Positions 25,553-33,644 of a DNA stretch of 64,000 nt are shown here, piece by piece. The position numbers and the translations under genes are program-made. The notes below the pieces were generated by a model. It searched no databases. It saw only the letters and a list, made by a program, of their open reading frames with translations, and was not told the DNA's origin. The stretch comes from Planctomycetota bacterium (lineage in GTDB: Bacteria > Planctomycetota > UBA1135 > UBA2386), in NCBI GenBank assembly GCA_028281765.1, contig JANQJF010000102.1:62001-126000 (forward strand), read 5' to 3'. Within the stretch, counting starts at the first letter, position 1. Each line of letters begins with the position of its first letter.

Positions 25553-26847
25553 TTCGGATCCTCAGCTCGATTACTCTGGTCGCGACTCCCGCGTTCGCGC
25601 AAGACCTGACGCCGAAGGCCGGCCCGCAACGCGCGCCGGTCGCGATCCTCGACGCGACGCTACACACGATCGACCGAGGCGTGATCCCCGGTGGCACGAT
25701 CTGGTTCGAAGACGGCGTGATTCGTGGCATCCACGGTGCGTCCGAGGACTTCGCGCTTCCGGAAGACACGCGACGGATCAACGGACGCGGGCTGCACGTC
25801 TATCCCGGACTGATCGGCGCGAACACGACCGTGGGCCTGCAAGAGATCAGCTCCGTCCGTGCGACACGCGACGAGAACGAAGTCGGGGACATGACGCCCG
25901 AGGCGCGCGCCGCGGTCGCGGTCAATCCCGATTCGACCGTGATCCCGGTCACGCGCCAGAACGGCGTGCTCACCGTCGGCGTCATCCCCGCGGGCGGTCT
26001 CGTCCCGGGGCGGGCCGCGGTCATGCAGCTTGCGGGCTGGACCTGGGAGGAGATGGCGATCGAACAGGACTGCGGACTCGTCGTGCAGTGGCCGTCGCGA
26101 TCCACGCGCAGTCGCCGCGGGGGCCGCTCGGAAAACGACGGCGCGGACGAGCAGCGCCAGCAGATCGACAAGGCGTTCCGTGAGGCCCGCGCCTATCTCG
26201 AAGCTCGCGCGAACGACTCGAACCTCCCGACCGACATCCGGCTCGAAGCCTTCGGCCCGGCGCTGCGCGGCGAGAAACCCGTCATGATCCGCGCGGACCA
26301 GCTCGAGCAGATCCAATCCGCGATCACGTGGGCCGTGGACCTCGGCGTACGCCCGGTGCTGCTCGGTGGCCGCGACGCGATGCTCTGCCTCGACCTGCTG
26401 CGCGAACACGACGTCGGCGTGGTCATCACCGGCACCCACCGGTTGCCGAAGCGGCGCGACGCGGCCGTCGACGAGCCGTTCCGCGTGCCGGCGCGACTCG
26501 CGGAATCGGGACTGCGCTGGTGCCTCGCGTCGAGCAGCCCGTTCTACAACGAACGGAACCTGCCGTATCACGCCGCGACCGCGGTCGCGCACGGCCTCGA
26601 TCACGACACCGCGCTACGCGCGATCACGCTGTCGGCCGCGGAGATGCTCGGCGTCGGCGACAAACTGGGATCGCTGACGGTCGGCAAGCTCGCAACCCTC
26701 ATGATCACGGACGGCGATCCGTTGGAGTACACGACGCGTGTTCGACGTGCGTTCGTCAGCGGGCGCGACGTCGACCTGAGCAGCAAGCAGTCGCGACTCG
26801 CGGAGAAGTACCGCGAGAAGTACCGGCAGATGGGACTGATCCGCTAG
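25549..26847 (+). CDS. Exported amidohydrolase-like protein lacking metal ligands
   Basis: A 432-residue secreted paralogue of the upstream enzyme's modules, with signal peptide ending TPAFAQ. The composite-domain strands are intact (VAILDATLHTIDRGVIPGGTIW; EMLGVGDKLGSLTVGKLATLMITDGDP), but the metal site reads YPGLIGANTTVG where active relatives have PGLIDxHxH, and the later His and Asp ligands are not evident (GTHRLPKRR; LASSSPFYN). It is therefore likely to be catalytically dead and to act as a partner of the upstream protein. It starts inside the upstream stop (ATGA) with GGAGGA before it. Its TAG stop shares CTAG with the opposing DUF547 gene. Confidence 0.87.
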   Translation: MIRILSSITLVATPAFAQDLTPKAGPQRAPVAILDATLHTIDRGVIPGGTIWFEDGVIRGIHGASEDFALPEDTRRINGRGLHVYPGLIGANTTVGLQEISSVRATRDENEVGDMTPEARAAVAVNPDSTVIPVTRQNGVLTVGVIPAGGLVPGRAAVMQLAGWTWEEMAIEQDCGLVVQWPSRSTRSRRGGRSENDGADEQRQQIDKAFREARAYLEARANDSNLPTDIRLEAFGPALRGEKPVMIRADQLEQIQSAITWAVDLGVRPVLLGGRDAMLCLDLLREHDVGVVITGTHRLPKRRDAAVDEPFRVPARLAESGLRWCLASSSPFYNERNLPYHAATAVAHGLDHDTALRAITLSAAEMLGVGDKLGSLTVGKLATLMITDGDPLEYTTRVRRAFVSGRDVDLSSKQSRLAEKYREKYRQMGLIR

Positions 26848-27791
26848 TAGGCGGCAGTCGCGCCGGCGGGAACGGTCGCATCACCGCGGCCGAACGGCCG
26901 CCGCACGCGCAGGTTGTCCCCGTCTCGCGATGCGACGCGAACGATCGCACCCTCTGCGAGATCGCCGGCGGCCTTCGTCAGCTTCACCCACTCACCGTTC
27001 GTCGGCTTCGCGATGTTGAGTTCCCACGAGTACTCGAGGAACGACACTGGGCGACCGAGCACTTCGTCCCCCGCGTAGCGAGCGAGGTACTTCGGCACCC
27101 CATCCTTGCCGCCGAAGTCGGCGGCGTACCAGTCGAAGAGCGACGACAGCTCGAGCCTGGCACCGATCTTGTTGCGCTCACTGCCGGTGAGGAAGCGCTT
27201 CATGTTGGCCTCGAGCACGTCTTCTAGATCGGTTGCGTTGTAAGCCCGCGGTAGGAGCGGCGGACACGAGCGCGCGCCGCACACGAGCGCCACGTGGATG
27301 CGGGGCTCGTCGAACTGCTTGCGGACGATCTCGTTCTCGAGGTGGTTCAGCGAGATCGTGCCCGTGGAGAGCCGAACCAGCGACTCGTTGAAGACCCCGT
27401 GGCCGTCCTCGGCCGTCGAGTAGTCCGCATCGACCCGATCGAGAATCGTGTCGATCATCGTCGCGTTGTAGAGGTTGATGTAGAACGCGAGGCGGTTCGG
27501 CTCCGCCAGGGACGCGACGTCGATCGCGGCCAAGACGTCCAGATACGAGTCGAGCGCCGCGCCGTCCTCGTCTCGCCACGTCAGGTAGTCGACCCGTTCG
27601 TTCCGCACGTGCTTGCTCAGGAGGGCCTGAAACGGCGCATGCAGGTCGGCACTGGGGCTTCCCGAGGGCCGTGAACTCGGCCCGCTCGCCGGCCGGCTGG
27701 CGGATCCGCCCGTTGGCGTGGACGTTTCCGCCTGGGACGAACAACCGACGAACATGAGAGAAGTGACGACGATCGATGGGAGCGTGGACAT
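26844..27791 (-). CDS. DUF547 lipoprotein
   Basis: A 315-residue protein with a lipoprotein signal (SLMFVGCSS, Cys about 17) and a Ser/Pro/Gly linker, then a DUF547 domain. Family marks are VDYLTWRDEDGAALDSYL, the signature RLAFYINLYNATMIDTIL, LENEIVRKQFDEPRIHVALVCGARSCPPLL and LSSLFDWYAADFGG. The conserved Cys and the N/Y-rich first helix suggest a papain-like or transglutaminase-like origin, but no activity is established. A 40-60-residue C-terminal beta domain (KPTNGEWVKLTK...FGRGDATVPAG) is an addition. A TAAAGA hexamer lies 8 bases before the ATG. It faces the amidohydrolase operon. Confidence 0.88.
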   Translation of the reverse strand: MSTLPSIVVTSLMFVGCSSQAETSTPTGGSASRPASGPSSRPSGSPSADLHAPFQALLSKHVRNERVDYLTWRDEDGAALDSYLDVLAAIDVASLAEPNRLAFYINLYNATMIDTILDRVDADYSTAEDGHGVFNESLVRLSTGTISLNHLENEIVRKQFDEPRIHVALVCGARSCPPLLPRAYNATDLEDVLEANMKRFLTGSERNKIGARLELSSLFDWYAADFGGKDGVPKYLARYAGDEVLGRPVSFLEYSWELNIAKPTNGEWVKLTKAAGDLAEGAIVRVASRDGDNLRVRRPFGRGDATVPAGATAAY

Positions 27792-27799
27792 GTGGCGCG

Positions 27800-27805
27800 T
27801 CTTTA
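27800..27805 (-). promoter_or_regulatory. -10-like hexamer for the DUF547 gene
   Basis: TAAAGA on the minus strand lies 8 bases before the ATG at 27791 with no Shine-Dalgarno. It falls in the 206-bp divergent region shared with the gene starting at 27998. Confidence 0.4.
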
Positions 27806-27852
27806 CGACGCCATTCTCCGTAGGTTGCTCGCGGCTGCAAAACGCGGCGAAC

Positions 27853-27870
27853 TGTCCTAAGTGAAGGACA
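27853..27870. promoter_or_regulatory. TGTCCT-N6-AGGACA dyad in a divergent promoter region
   Basis: A perfect 6-bp inverted repeat with a 6-bp spacer lies about midway between the start codons at 27791 and 27998. Its size suits a homodimeric regulator that would control one or both genes; no regulator gene is adjacent. Confidence 0.3.
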
Positions 27871-27997
27871 TGTGTGGCGCAAAACACCCGGTTGCGGCGC
27901 ACCCCGCCTCTCCTAAGCCCCAATTTGGTCCATACTTGTGGCAAGATGAGAGGCGGCATCCGGATTGCATGACAAGGCGGTCACGAGGTCCTGAACC

Positions 27998-30070
27998 ATG
28001 AAACGCACCGTAACCATCGCGATGACACTGCTCTCGAGCCTGGCCTTTCTGGCCGCCGAAGCCACGTCGCAAATCCGCCGCTCGTCGCCGCGCAGCAGCG
28101 TCCAGCGCTCGACTCCGCGCTCCGTCCAACGCTCGATTCCGCGTGCCGCCCCGCGCGCCATCCAGCGCAGCGTGCCTCGGTCGGTGCAGCGGTCGGTGCC
28201 ACGGAGCACTCGGCGCTCGACACCACGCAGCTACCAGCGCGCGACGCCGCGCGCGACTCAGCGACCGAGCGCCCGACGATCGACACCGCGAGTGCGCACG
28301 AGCCCGAGCCGCAGCCCGTCGTATCGCACGCGCACGCCGTCGATCCCGAGAGCGACCCCGCGCGTGAACCGCAACACGAACACGTTGCGCGCACCGCGCT
28401 CGACGCAGCGCACGACCGTGCGTCGCAACTCGACGCGCAACACCCAGCGCGCTCCGATCACGCGGACGCCAACGACGACACGGCGGCCGACAAACCGGAC
28501 CACGACCCCCAATTCCAGGCGCGCGAACAGGACCTCGCCGTCGCGGAGCTACACGACGCCGTCGAACCGTTCCAGCGCGCCGCGCAGCTCGACGACGGTG
28601 CGCCGATCGAACCGCTACTCCGGCTCGAGCAACACGACGACGCGCTCGGGACAGTTCCGCCGCGCGACGACGGGAGGCTCGGTGCGCAGCCGATCGTCGA
28701 ACAGTTCTCGGACGAAGATCCTCTACGACCGTGCGACGAACCGCGCGAAGACCAAGCGGATCGACCAGCGCATGTCGAAGCGGTACGACAGCGCGCGCGG
28801 CACCCGCAACCCACGGACGACATCCCCGCGCACGACGTCACCGCGCACAGCGACGCCCCGCACGTCACCTCGCACGGCCGCGCCGCGCACCTCGTCCACC
28901 GCGGCACGCCGCACGGGTAGCGGCAGGCTGCAGCCGCGCACGACCGCGAGTCGCCGCGCTGGCAATCGCTACCCGATCGCGCGCCCGGTGACGCCGACGG
29001 CAGCCGCGCCGCGTCGCCCGGCGCTCGTCGCACGGGCACCTCGCAGCAGCGGTGCCGGCGCGGTGATCACGCCGAACGCTCGGCTGACGAACCGCACGGC
29101 CGCTCTCAATCGCCGGCCCTCGATCCAGCGCACGCGCACCGCGACGCTGCGGACGACCGCGAACGTCTACGGCCACACGCACTGGGGCGGACACTACTCG
29201 TCGCTGTCCTTCGCGTTCGGGACCTCCCGCTTCGCGGGCTGGGGCTGCTACTCCTACCCGTTCTTCTACGCGGCGAATCTCCCGCTCTACAACAACTACT
29301 GCTTCTCGTCGTTCGGGTACTACCGCAACGGGTTCGGCCTCAGCTTCGGCTTCTGGCCACGCTTCTGCTGGGGCCCGCGGAACTGGCTGTTCTGCTCGGA
29401 CTGGAACTACTTCTGCAATCAGCCGTACGACCTCTACTACGCGACGGGACCGTCCTACGTCGTCGTGCGCGACCCGAACCCGATCAGCGAAGTCGTGACC
29501 GTCGGCGCCGGCGCCTCGCTGGCCGCCGATCCCGGCCCGACGCTGGCTTCGGACCCCGCTCCGGCGGAGACCCTCAGCGACGCCGCCGAACGGCACCTGT
29601 CCCTCGGCGACTACTACTTCAAGCAGGGCCGCTTCGCGGACGCCTCGGAGAGCTACCTCCGCGCGCTCGCCTATGCACCTGACGACGGCTCAATCCACTT
29701 CGTGATCGCGGACGCGCTGTTCGCGCAGGGCGACTACCACTACGCCGCGCACATGGTCTCGCGCGGTGTCATCCTCGATTCCGAGCTCGTCTTCGCGGAC
29801 GCGGACAAGCGGACCTTCTACGGAGAACCGGGCCAATTTGACAAGCAGATGGAGACGCTGAACGCCTACGTCGCCGAGAAGCCGTACGACGCCGCCGCAC
29901 ATCTGCTGCGCGGCTACAACTTGCACTTCTCCGGCGAAAAACCGACCGCGAAGGTCGCGTTCCAGCGGGTGATCGAGATCGACCCGGGCAACGACATCGC
30001 CCCGGTTTTCCTCGAGTCCTACGAATCCGAGAAGGACGGCGGCGCCGACAAGCCCGCCACCGACAAGTAG
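27998..30070 (+). CDS. Secreted polycationic R/S/T/P-rich protein with aromatic segment and TPR tail
   Basis: A 690-residue protein with four parts. Residues 1-25 are a signal peptide (AFLAAEATSQ). Residues about 26-390 are an extreme low-complexity segment built of variants of RSTPRS, RSVQRS and PRTTSPRT, with over a fifth arginine and almost no acidic residues. Residues about 391-485 switch abruptly to Tyr/Phe/Trp/Gly/Cys/Asn-rich sequence (HWGGHYSSLSFAFG; CWGPRNWLFCSDWNYFCNQP). Residues about 528-675 hold tetratricopeptide repeats (GDYYFKQGRFADASESYLRAL). No family is recognised for the first three quarters. A polycation outside the membrane could bind DNA, polyanionic glycans or mineral. 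A GAGG lies about 10 bases before the ATG. Confidence 0.8.
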   Translation: MKRTVTIAMTLLSSLAFLAAEATSQIRRSSPRSSVQRSTPRSVQRSIPRAAPRAIQRSVPRSVQRSVPRSTRRSTPRSYQRATPRATQRPSARRSTPRVRTSPSRSPSYRTRTPSIPRATPRVNRNTNTLRAPRSTQRTTVRRNSTRNTQRAPITRTPTTTRRPTNRTTTPNSRRANRTSPSRSYTTPSNRSSAPRSSTTVRRSNRYSGSSNTTTRSGQFRRATTGGSVRSRSSNSSRTKILYDRATNRAKTKRIDQRMSKRYDSARGTRNPRTTSPRTTSPRTATPRTSPRTAAPRTSSTAARRTGSGRLQPRTTASRRAGNRYPIARPVTPTAAAPRRPALVARAPRSSGAGAVITPNARLTNRTAALNRRPSIQRTRTATLRTTANVYGHTHWGGHYSSLSFAFGTSRFAGWGCYSYPFFYAANLPLYNNYCFSSFGYYRNGFGLSFGFWPRFCWGPRNWLFCSDWNYFCNQPYDLYYATGPSYVVVRDPNPISEVVTVGAGASLAADPGPTLASDPAPAETLSDAAERHLSLGDYYFKQGRFADASESYLRALAYAPDDGSIHFVIADALFAQGDYHYAAHMVSRGVILDSELVFADADKRTFYGEPGQFDKQMETLNAYVAEKPYDAAAHLLRGYNLHFSGEKPTAKVAFQRVIEIDPGNDIAPVFLESYESEKDGGADKPATDK

Positions 30071-30104
30071 TTCCGGCCGTGTGGCGTCGCTGCCCGGGGC
30101 TTGG

Positions 30105-30110
30105 TACAAA
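30105..30110 (+). promoter_or_regulatory. -10-like hexamer for the acyl-CoA dehydrogenase gene
   Basis: TACAAA lies 9 bases before the ATG at 30120, only 35 bases after the previous stop. No Shine-Dalgarno is present, suggesting its own leaderless promoter rather than read-through. Confidence 0.38.
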
Positions 30111-30119
30111 GTTCCGCGC

Positions 30120-31292
30120 ATGACCCGACGCATCGACACCTACCTCCGCGACCTCGTTTCCGAAGACAAGTTCGACTTCTACGAAGTCGTCCGCGACTTC
30201 TCCGACGCCGAGGTCGGGAGCAAGATCCTCGAGTGGGAACGCTCCCACACGCTCGTACCCGACGACTGCATCGCGCAGATGGGCGAACTCGGCCTGTTCG
30301 GCCTGCCGATCGCCGAAGAGTATGGCGGCCAAGGCGGAGACCACACGGACCTCGTCCTGATGGGTCTGGCGATGGCCTACCACAGCCAGTCCGTCGCGAT
30401 CACGCCCGGTGCCGCCATCTCGCTCGGCGCGAAGCCGCTGCAGCTCTGTGGCAGCGAAGAGCAGAAGCGGGAGCACCTGCCCGACCTCGCCGCCGGCAAG
30501 CGGATGTTCGCCTTCGGGCTGTCCGAGCCCGGTCGCGGCTCCGACGCCGCGAACCCCGAGGTCACGGCGCGCAAGGACGGTGACGAGTGGGTTATCAACG
30601 GCGAGAAGTGCTGGGCGACGAACGCCGCCTGGTCGAGCCACGTCGTCGTCCACGCGATGACCGCGCCCGACAACCCGAACGGCAAGCGTTCGACCTGCCT
30701 GATCGTCCCGATGGACGCGCCGGGCGTGCACTACCAGGAGATGAGCGGCAAGAAAGTGTGGGAGCAATCCAGCACCGGCTCGATCATCTTCGAAGACACC
30801 CGCGTGCCGGCCTCCGCGATCCTCGGTGAGGAGAACGAAGGCTTCAAGGTCATGGTGACGACGCTGAACGGCGGACGGCTGTTCATCGCCGCGCTCGCGC
30901 TCGGCTCGCTCGCGTTCGCGCTCGACAAGTGTCGCGTCTATGCGAACGAGCGGATCCAGTTCCAGAACAAGCCGATCGCGCGCTTCCAGCGCGTGCAGGA
31001 CGTCCTGATCGACATGGACATCGCCCTCGAGCGCAACCTCGCGTGGCTGATGCACTGCTGCCGCCTCTACGACGAAGGCCGTCTCGCGCGCGAGCAGGCA
31101 GCGAAGGTCAAGGTCGACAGCAGCCGCGCCGCGAGCGACCTGCTCGTGATGGCGATGGAGATGTGCGGCGGCGTCGGCGGCCTCGACGAATTCGGCCTGA
31201 TCCGCCACCACAACGACCTTTTCGTGACGCGGGTCGGCGAAGGCAGCAACTTCGCGCTCAAGGACCTGATCGTCCGACCGCTGCAGGCGTAA
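30120..31292 (+). CDS. Acyl-CoA dehydrogenase family flavoprotein
   Basis: A 390-residue cytoplasmic FAD enzyme that oxidises an acyl-CoA to the enoyl-CoA. N-terminal helices lead to FGLPIAEEYGGQGGD and FAFGLSEPGRGSDAANPEVTARKDGDEWVINGEKCWATNA, the FAD/acyl-binding beta domain with GSDA. TRVPASAILGEENEGFKVM, in the form seen here, marks the start of the C-terminal helical domain. MEMCGGVGGLDEFG and VGEGSNFALKDLIVRPL end the protein; the Glu of GEGSN lies where the catalytic base sits in YEGTN-type members. Chain-length preference is unknown. The ATG at 30120 begins the conserved N-terminus. Confidence 0.9.
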   Translation: MTRRIDTYLRDLVSEDKFDFYEVVRDFSDAEVGSKILEWERSHTLVPDDCIAQMGELGLFGLPIAEEYGGQGGDHTDLVLMGLAMAYHSQSVAITPGAAISLGAKPLQLCGSEEQKREHLPDLAAGKRMFAFGLSEPGRGSDAANPEVTARKDGDEWVINGEKCWATNAAWSSHVVVHAMTAPDNPNGKRSTCLIVPMDAPGVHYQEMSGKKVWEQSSTGSIIFEDTRVPASAILGEENEGFKVMVTTLNGGRLFIAALALGSLAFALDKCRVYANERIQFQNKPIARFQRVQDVLIDMDIALERNLAWLMHCCRLYDEGRLAREQAAKVKVDSSRAASDLLVMAMEMCGGVGGLDEFGLIRHHNDLFVTRVGEGSNFALKDLIVRPLQA

Positions 31293-31301
31293 GCAGCGCC
31301 A

Positions 31302-32489
31302 TCAGTCGAGAACGCGTGGCCCGCCACCGGGCCGCACGACGGCGTGCCCCGGCTCGAGTCCGAACCGTTCCTCGTAGCGCGCGCGCACGACGGCCGCGAC
31401 CTCGATCACGCGGGACGGGTCGAGCACGACGAACGCGCAGCCGCCGAAGCCCGCTCCGGTGAGCCGCGCCCCGAAGACTCCATCGAGCCCGACCGCCGTG
31501 CTCGTGACGAGATCGAGCTCTTCGCAGGACACGTCGTAGTCCGTGCGCGTCGACTCGTGACTCGCGCTGATCAACTGCCCCACCAGCGGGAAGTCGCCAG
31601 CACGCATCGCCGCGACGGCGCGCTCGACGCGACCCATCTCCGAAGCCACGTGGCGCGCACGACGGTAGAGCCTCTCGCCGAGCGCAGCCTGCGCAGACTC
31701 GACCTCGGCGACCGTGAACGCCGCGAGGTGCGTCCGTTCGCCGACCGCCTCGCAGAGGATCTCGCGCGCACGCGTGCACTCTTCGACGCGGGTGTTGAAG
31801 CCGGTCGCCGACAGGTTGCGCGAGCGCTTCGTGTCGACGACCAGAATGTGGAAACTCGCCGAGTCCATCGGCACGTGCTCGACGACGCGATCGTGGCAAT
31901 GCAGCAACAGCGCGTGGCCATCGCGACCGAGCGCGGACGCGAACTGGTCCATGATGCCGCACTTCACGCCGACGTAGTCGGTCTCGGCACGGTGCGCGAT
32001 ATGGGCGATCTCGAGCCACGGCACGTCGAGGCCGAGCAGCTCCCGGAGCGCCGTCGCCAGCGCGACTTCGATCGCCGCTGATGACGAGAGCCCCGACCCC
32101 ATCGGCAGATCACCACCGAAGACGACGTCGAGCCCCTGGGCGAGCCCGTGGCTCCGGGCGAACTCGCGATACACCCCGAGCGGATACCGGGCCCAGCCGT
32201 GATCCGAATCCGCGCTCTCGCCGACGGAGCCCGCGTCGACGTCCACGGCAAGGGATTGGTCGAGACTACGGAGACGAATCTGCGAATCTTCGCGTAGGCG
32301 CGCCGCCACGTAGACCCCGAGGTCCAGTGCCAACGGCAGAACGTCCCCGCCGCTGTAGTCGAGGTGCGCGCCGATGAGATTCAGCCGGCCGGGAGCAAAG
32401 CACAGGACCGAAGCGTCCTCACCCAGTTCCTCTCGGAACCGCCGCCGAACACGGTCGGCAATCGGTGATACGGTGTTGGATTCGGTCAT
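31302..32489 (-). CDS. galK: Galactokinase-family sugar kinase with altered sugar-binding residues
   Basis: A 395-residue GHMP kinase. The ATP loop LPMGSGLSSSAAIEVALA, the catalytic-Asp segment VGVKCGIMDQFASALG and the C-terminal GARLTGAGFGGCAFVV are canonical, and length fits bacterial galactokinase. The N-terminal signature reads GRLNLIGAHLDYSGG: the usual GEHTDY is GAHLDY, so the Glu that contacts galactose is Ala. The SAYNTRREQC region reads SATGFNTRVEEC, replacing the galactose-contacting Tyr by Phe. It should phosphorylate a sugar at C1, but galactose specificity is uncertain, and an arabinose-, GalNAc- or uronate-directed kinase is possible. No galT or galE is adjacent. The ATG at 32489 was taken as start. 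Confidence 0.85.
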   Translation of the reverse strand: MTESNTVSPIADRVRRRFREELGEDASVLCFAPGRLNLIGAHLDYSGGDVLPLALDLGVYVAARLREDSQIRLRSLDQSLAVDVDAGSVGESADSDHGWARYPLGVYREFARSHGLAQGLDVVFGGDLPMGSGLSSSAAIEVALATALRELLGLDVPWLEIAHIAHRAETDYVGVKCGIMDQFASALGRDGHALLLHCHDRVVEHVPMDSASFHILVVDTKRSRNLSATGFNTRVEECTRAREILCEAVGERTHLAAFTVAEVESAQAALGERLYRRARHVASEMGRVERAVAAMRAGDFPLVGQLISASHESTRTDYDVSCEELDLVTSTAVGLDGVFGARLTGAGFGGCAFVVLDPSRVIEVAAVVRARYEERFGLEPGHAVVRPGGGPRVLD

Positions 32490-32552
32490 CGGTGACGGCG
32501 GACGCCGCCGATGCTATACCGTGCGCTGTTCGAATCACACGTCCCGACTCGG

Positions 32553-33623
32553 ATGATCCACACCCGCCTACTGACAGTCCTCCTGACGGCATCCTGCGCC
32601 CTCACCGCGGTCGCACAGGACGGTTCCGCCGAGACGAAACCGAAGCAGGAGACGACCCAGAAGATCCGCTGGCCCAACGACGAAGCCCGCGTGATCTGCG
32701 TCGTCGCCGGCACCAAGCACACCGTCGGTCAGATGATCGACTACGTGGAAAAGCAGCACTGGCCGGGCTTGCGCAAGTTCCTCGAGTTGCCGGCGGGCCG
32801 CCTCTACTTCAAGTCGCCGCTGATCGCGCACTGGGTTCGACAGTATGCGGACATCCAGGCGCTGAGGCTGGAAGCCCGCGAGCGCGAGATGGAGCAGGAC
32901 AAGATCGACGAACTGCTGTCGGAGTCGCTGAAGATCGGCTTCGCGATGTGGTCGGAGCGGTACTGGGCCGAACGTGCGAAGCAGGGCATCACGGCCGAGC
33001 CGACTCAGCAGACGATCAACAACCTGCTGACCCGCTTCCAAAACGAGTTCGGTCTCGAGACCGAACTCGGCGGCTGGCTCGCCGCGCTCGTGCCGCCGGT
33101 ACCCGTCGACAACGAGAACGTGATCCGGTCGTACTACACCGACAACGCGCGCTTCTTCGGCGGACGCGTCACGATCTCCCACATCCTGCTGCGGCACCGC
33201 GACCCGCGCACGGGAGAACTCCTGATCGGCCGTGACCGGCGCGAGCACCTGCGCAAGCTCAACCGCGTGCGCGCGCAGCTCGAGGAGGACGGCTCGAACT
33301 TCGAGGAGGTCGCGCGCCTGGTGTCCGAGGATCCTCAGACCGCGAGCGAAGGCGGGATGATGCGCAACATCGAGCGCTTCGATCCGAAGCTGCCCGCCGC
33401 GCTCTGCCGCGCGGCCTGGAAGCTCACGGACGGCGAGATGTTCGGCCCGTTCGAGTCCGCGTTCGGCACGCACTTCATCAAGCGGCTGTCCTACAAGCAC
33501 ACGAGCTACGCGCTCTACACGGACATCATCAAGCCGAAGATCGCCGCGACGATGCGCAAGCACCTGCAGGAAGACCTGCTGTTCTTGTCGCGCGACAAGT
33601 TCAAGATCGAGCTGAAGTACTGA
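32553..33623 (+). CDS. Periplasmic parvulin-type peptidyl-prolyl isomerase
   Basis: A 356-residue exported foldase. The signal peptide (LLTVLLTASCALTAVAQ) is followed by a helical chaperone-like region (about 25-200) and one parvulin domain (about 205-320): VTISHILLRHRDPRTGELL, FEEVARLVSEDPQTASEGGMM and FGPFESAFGTHFIKRL. This is the PpiC/SurA type, with one rather than two parvulin domains. It probably assists folding of exported proteins. The ATG at 32553 is set by the signal peptide, although the frame is open upstream to 32511. A TATACC hexamer (32515-32520) would give a leader of about 26 bases. Confidence 0.9.
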   Translation: MIHTRLLTVLLTASCALTAVAQDGSAETKPKQETTQKIRWPNDEARVICVVAGTKHTVGQMIDYVEKQHWPGLRKFLELPAGRLYFKSPLIAHWVRQYADIQALRLEAREREMEQDKIDELLSESLKIGFAMWSERYWAERAKQGITAEPTQQTINNLLTRFQNEFGLETELGGWLAALVPPVPVDNENVIRSYYTDNARFFGGRVTISHILLRHRDPRTGELLIGRDRREHLRKLNRVRAQLEEDGSNFEEVARLVSEDPQTASEGGMMRNIERFDPKLPAALCRAAWKLTDGEMFGPFESAFGTHFIKRLSYKHTSYALYTDIIKPKIAATMRKHLQEDLLFLSRDKFKIELKY

Positions 33624-33644
33624 CGGGGCTCACTGCGACGCGAC

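Noticed and set aside
28070..28950. CRISPR-like or tandem DNA repeat array
   Set aside because: The repeats are degenerate, in frame with a protein, vary in length and have no uniform spacers; they encode the R/S/T/P-rich segment.
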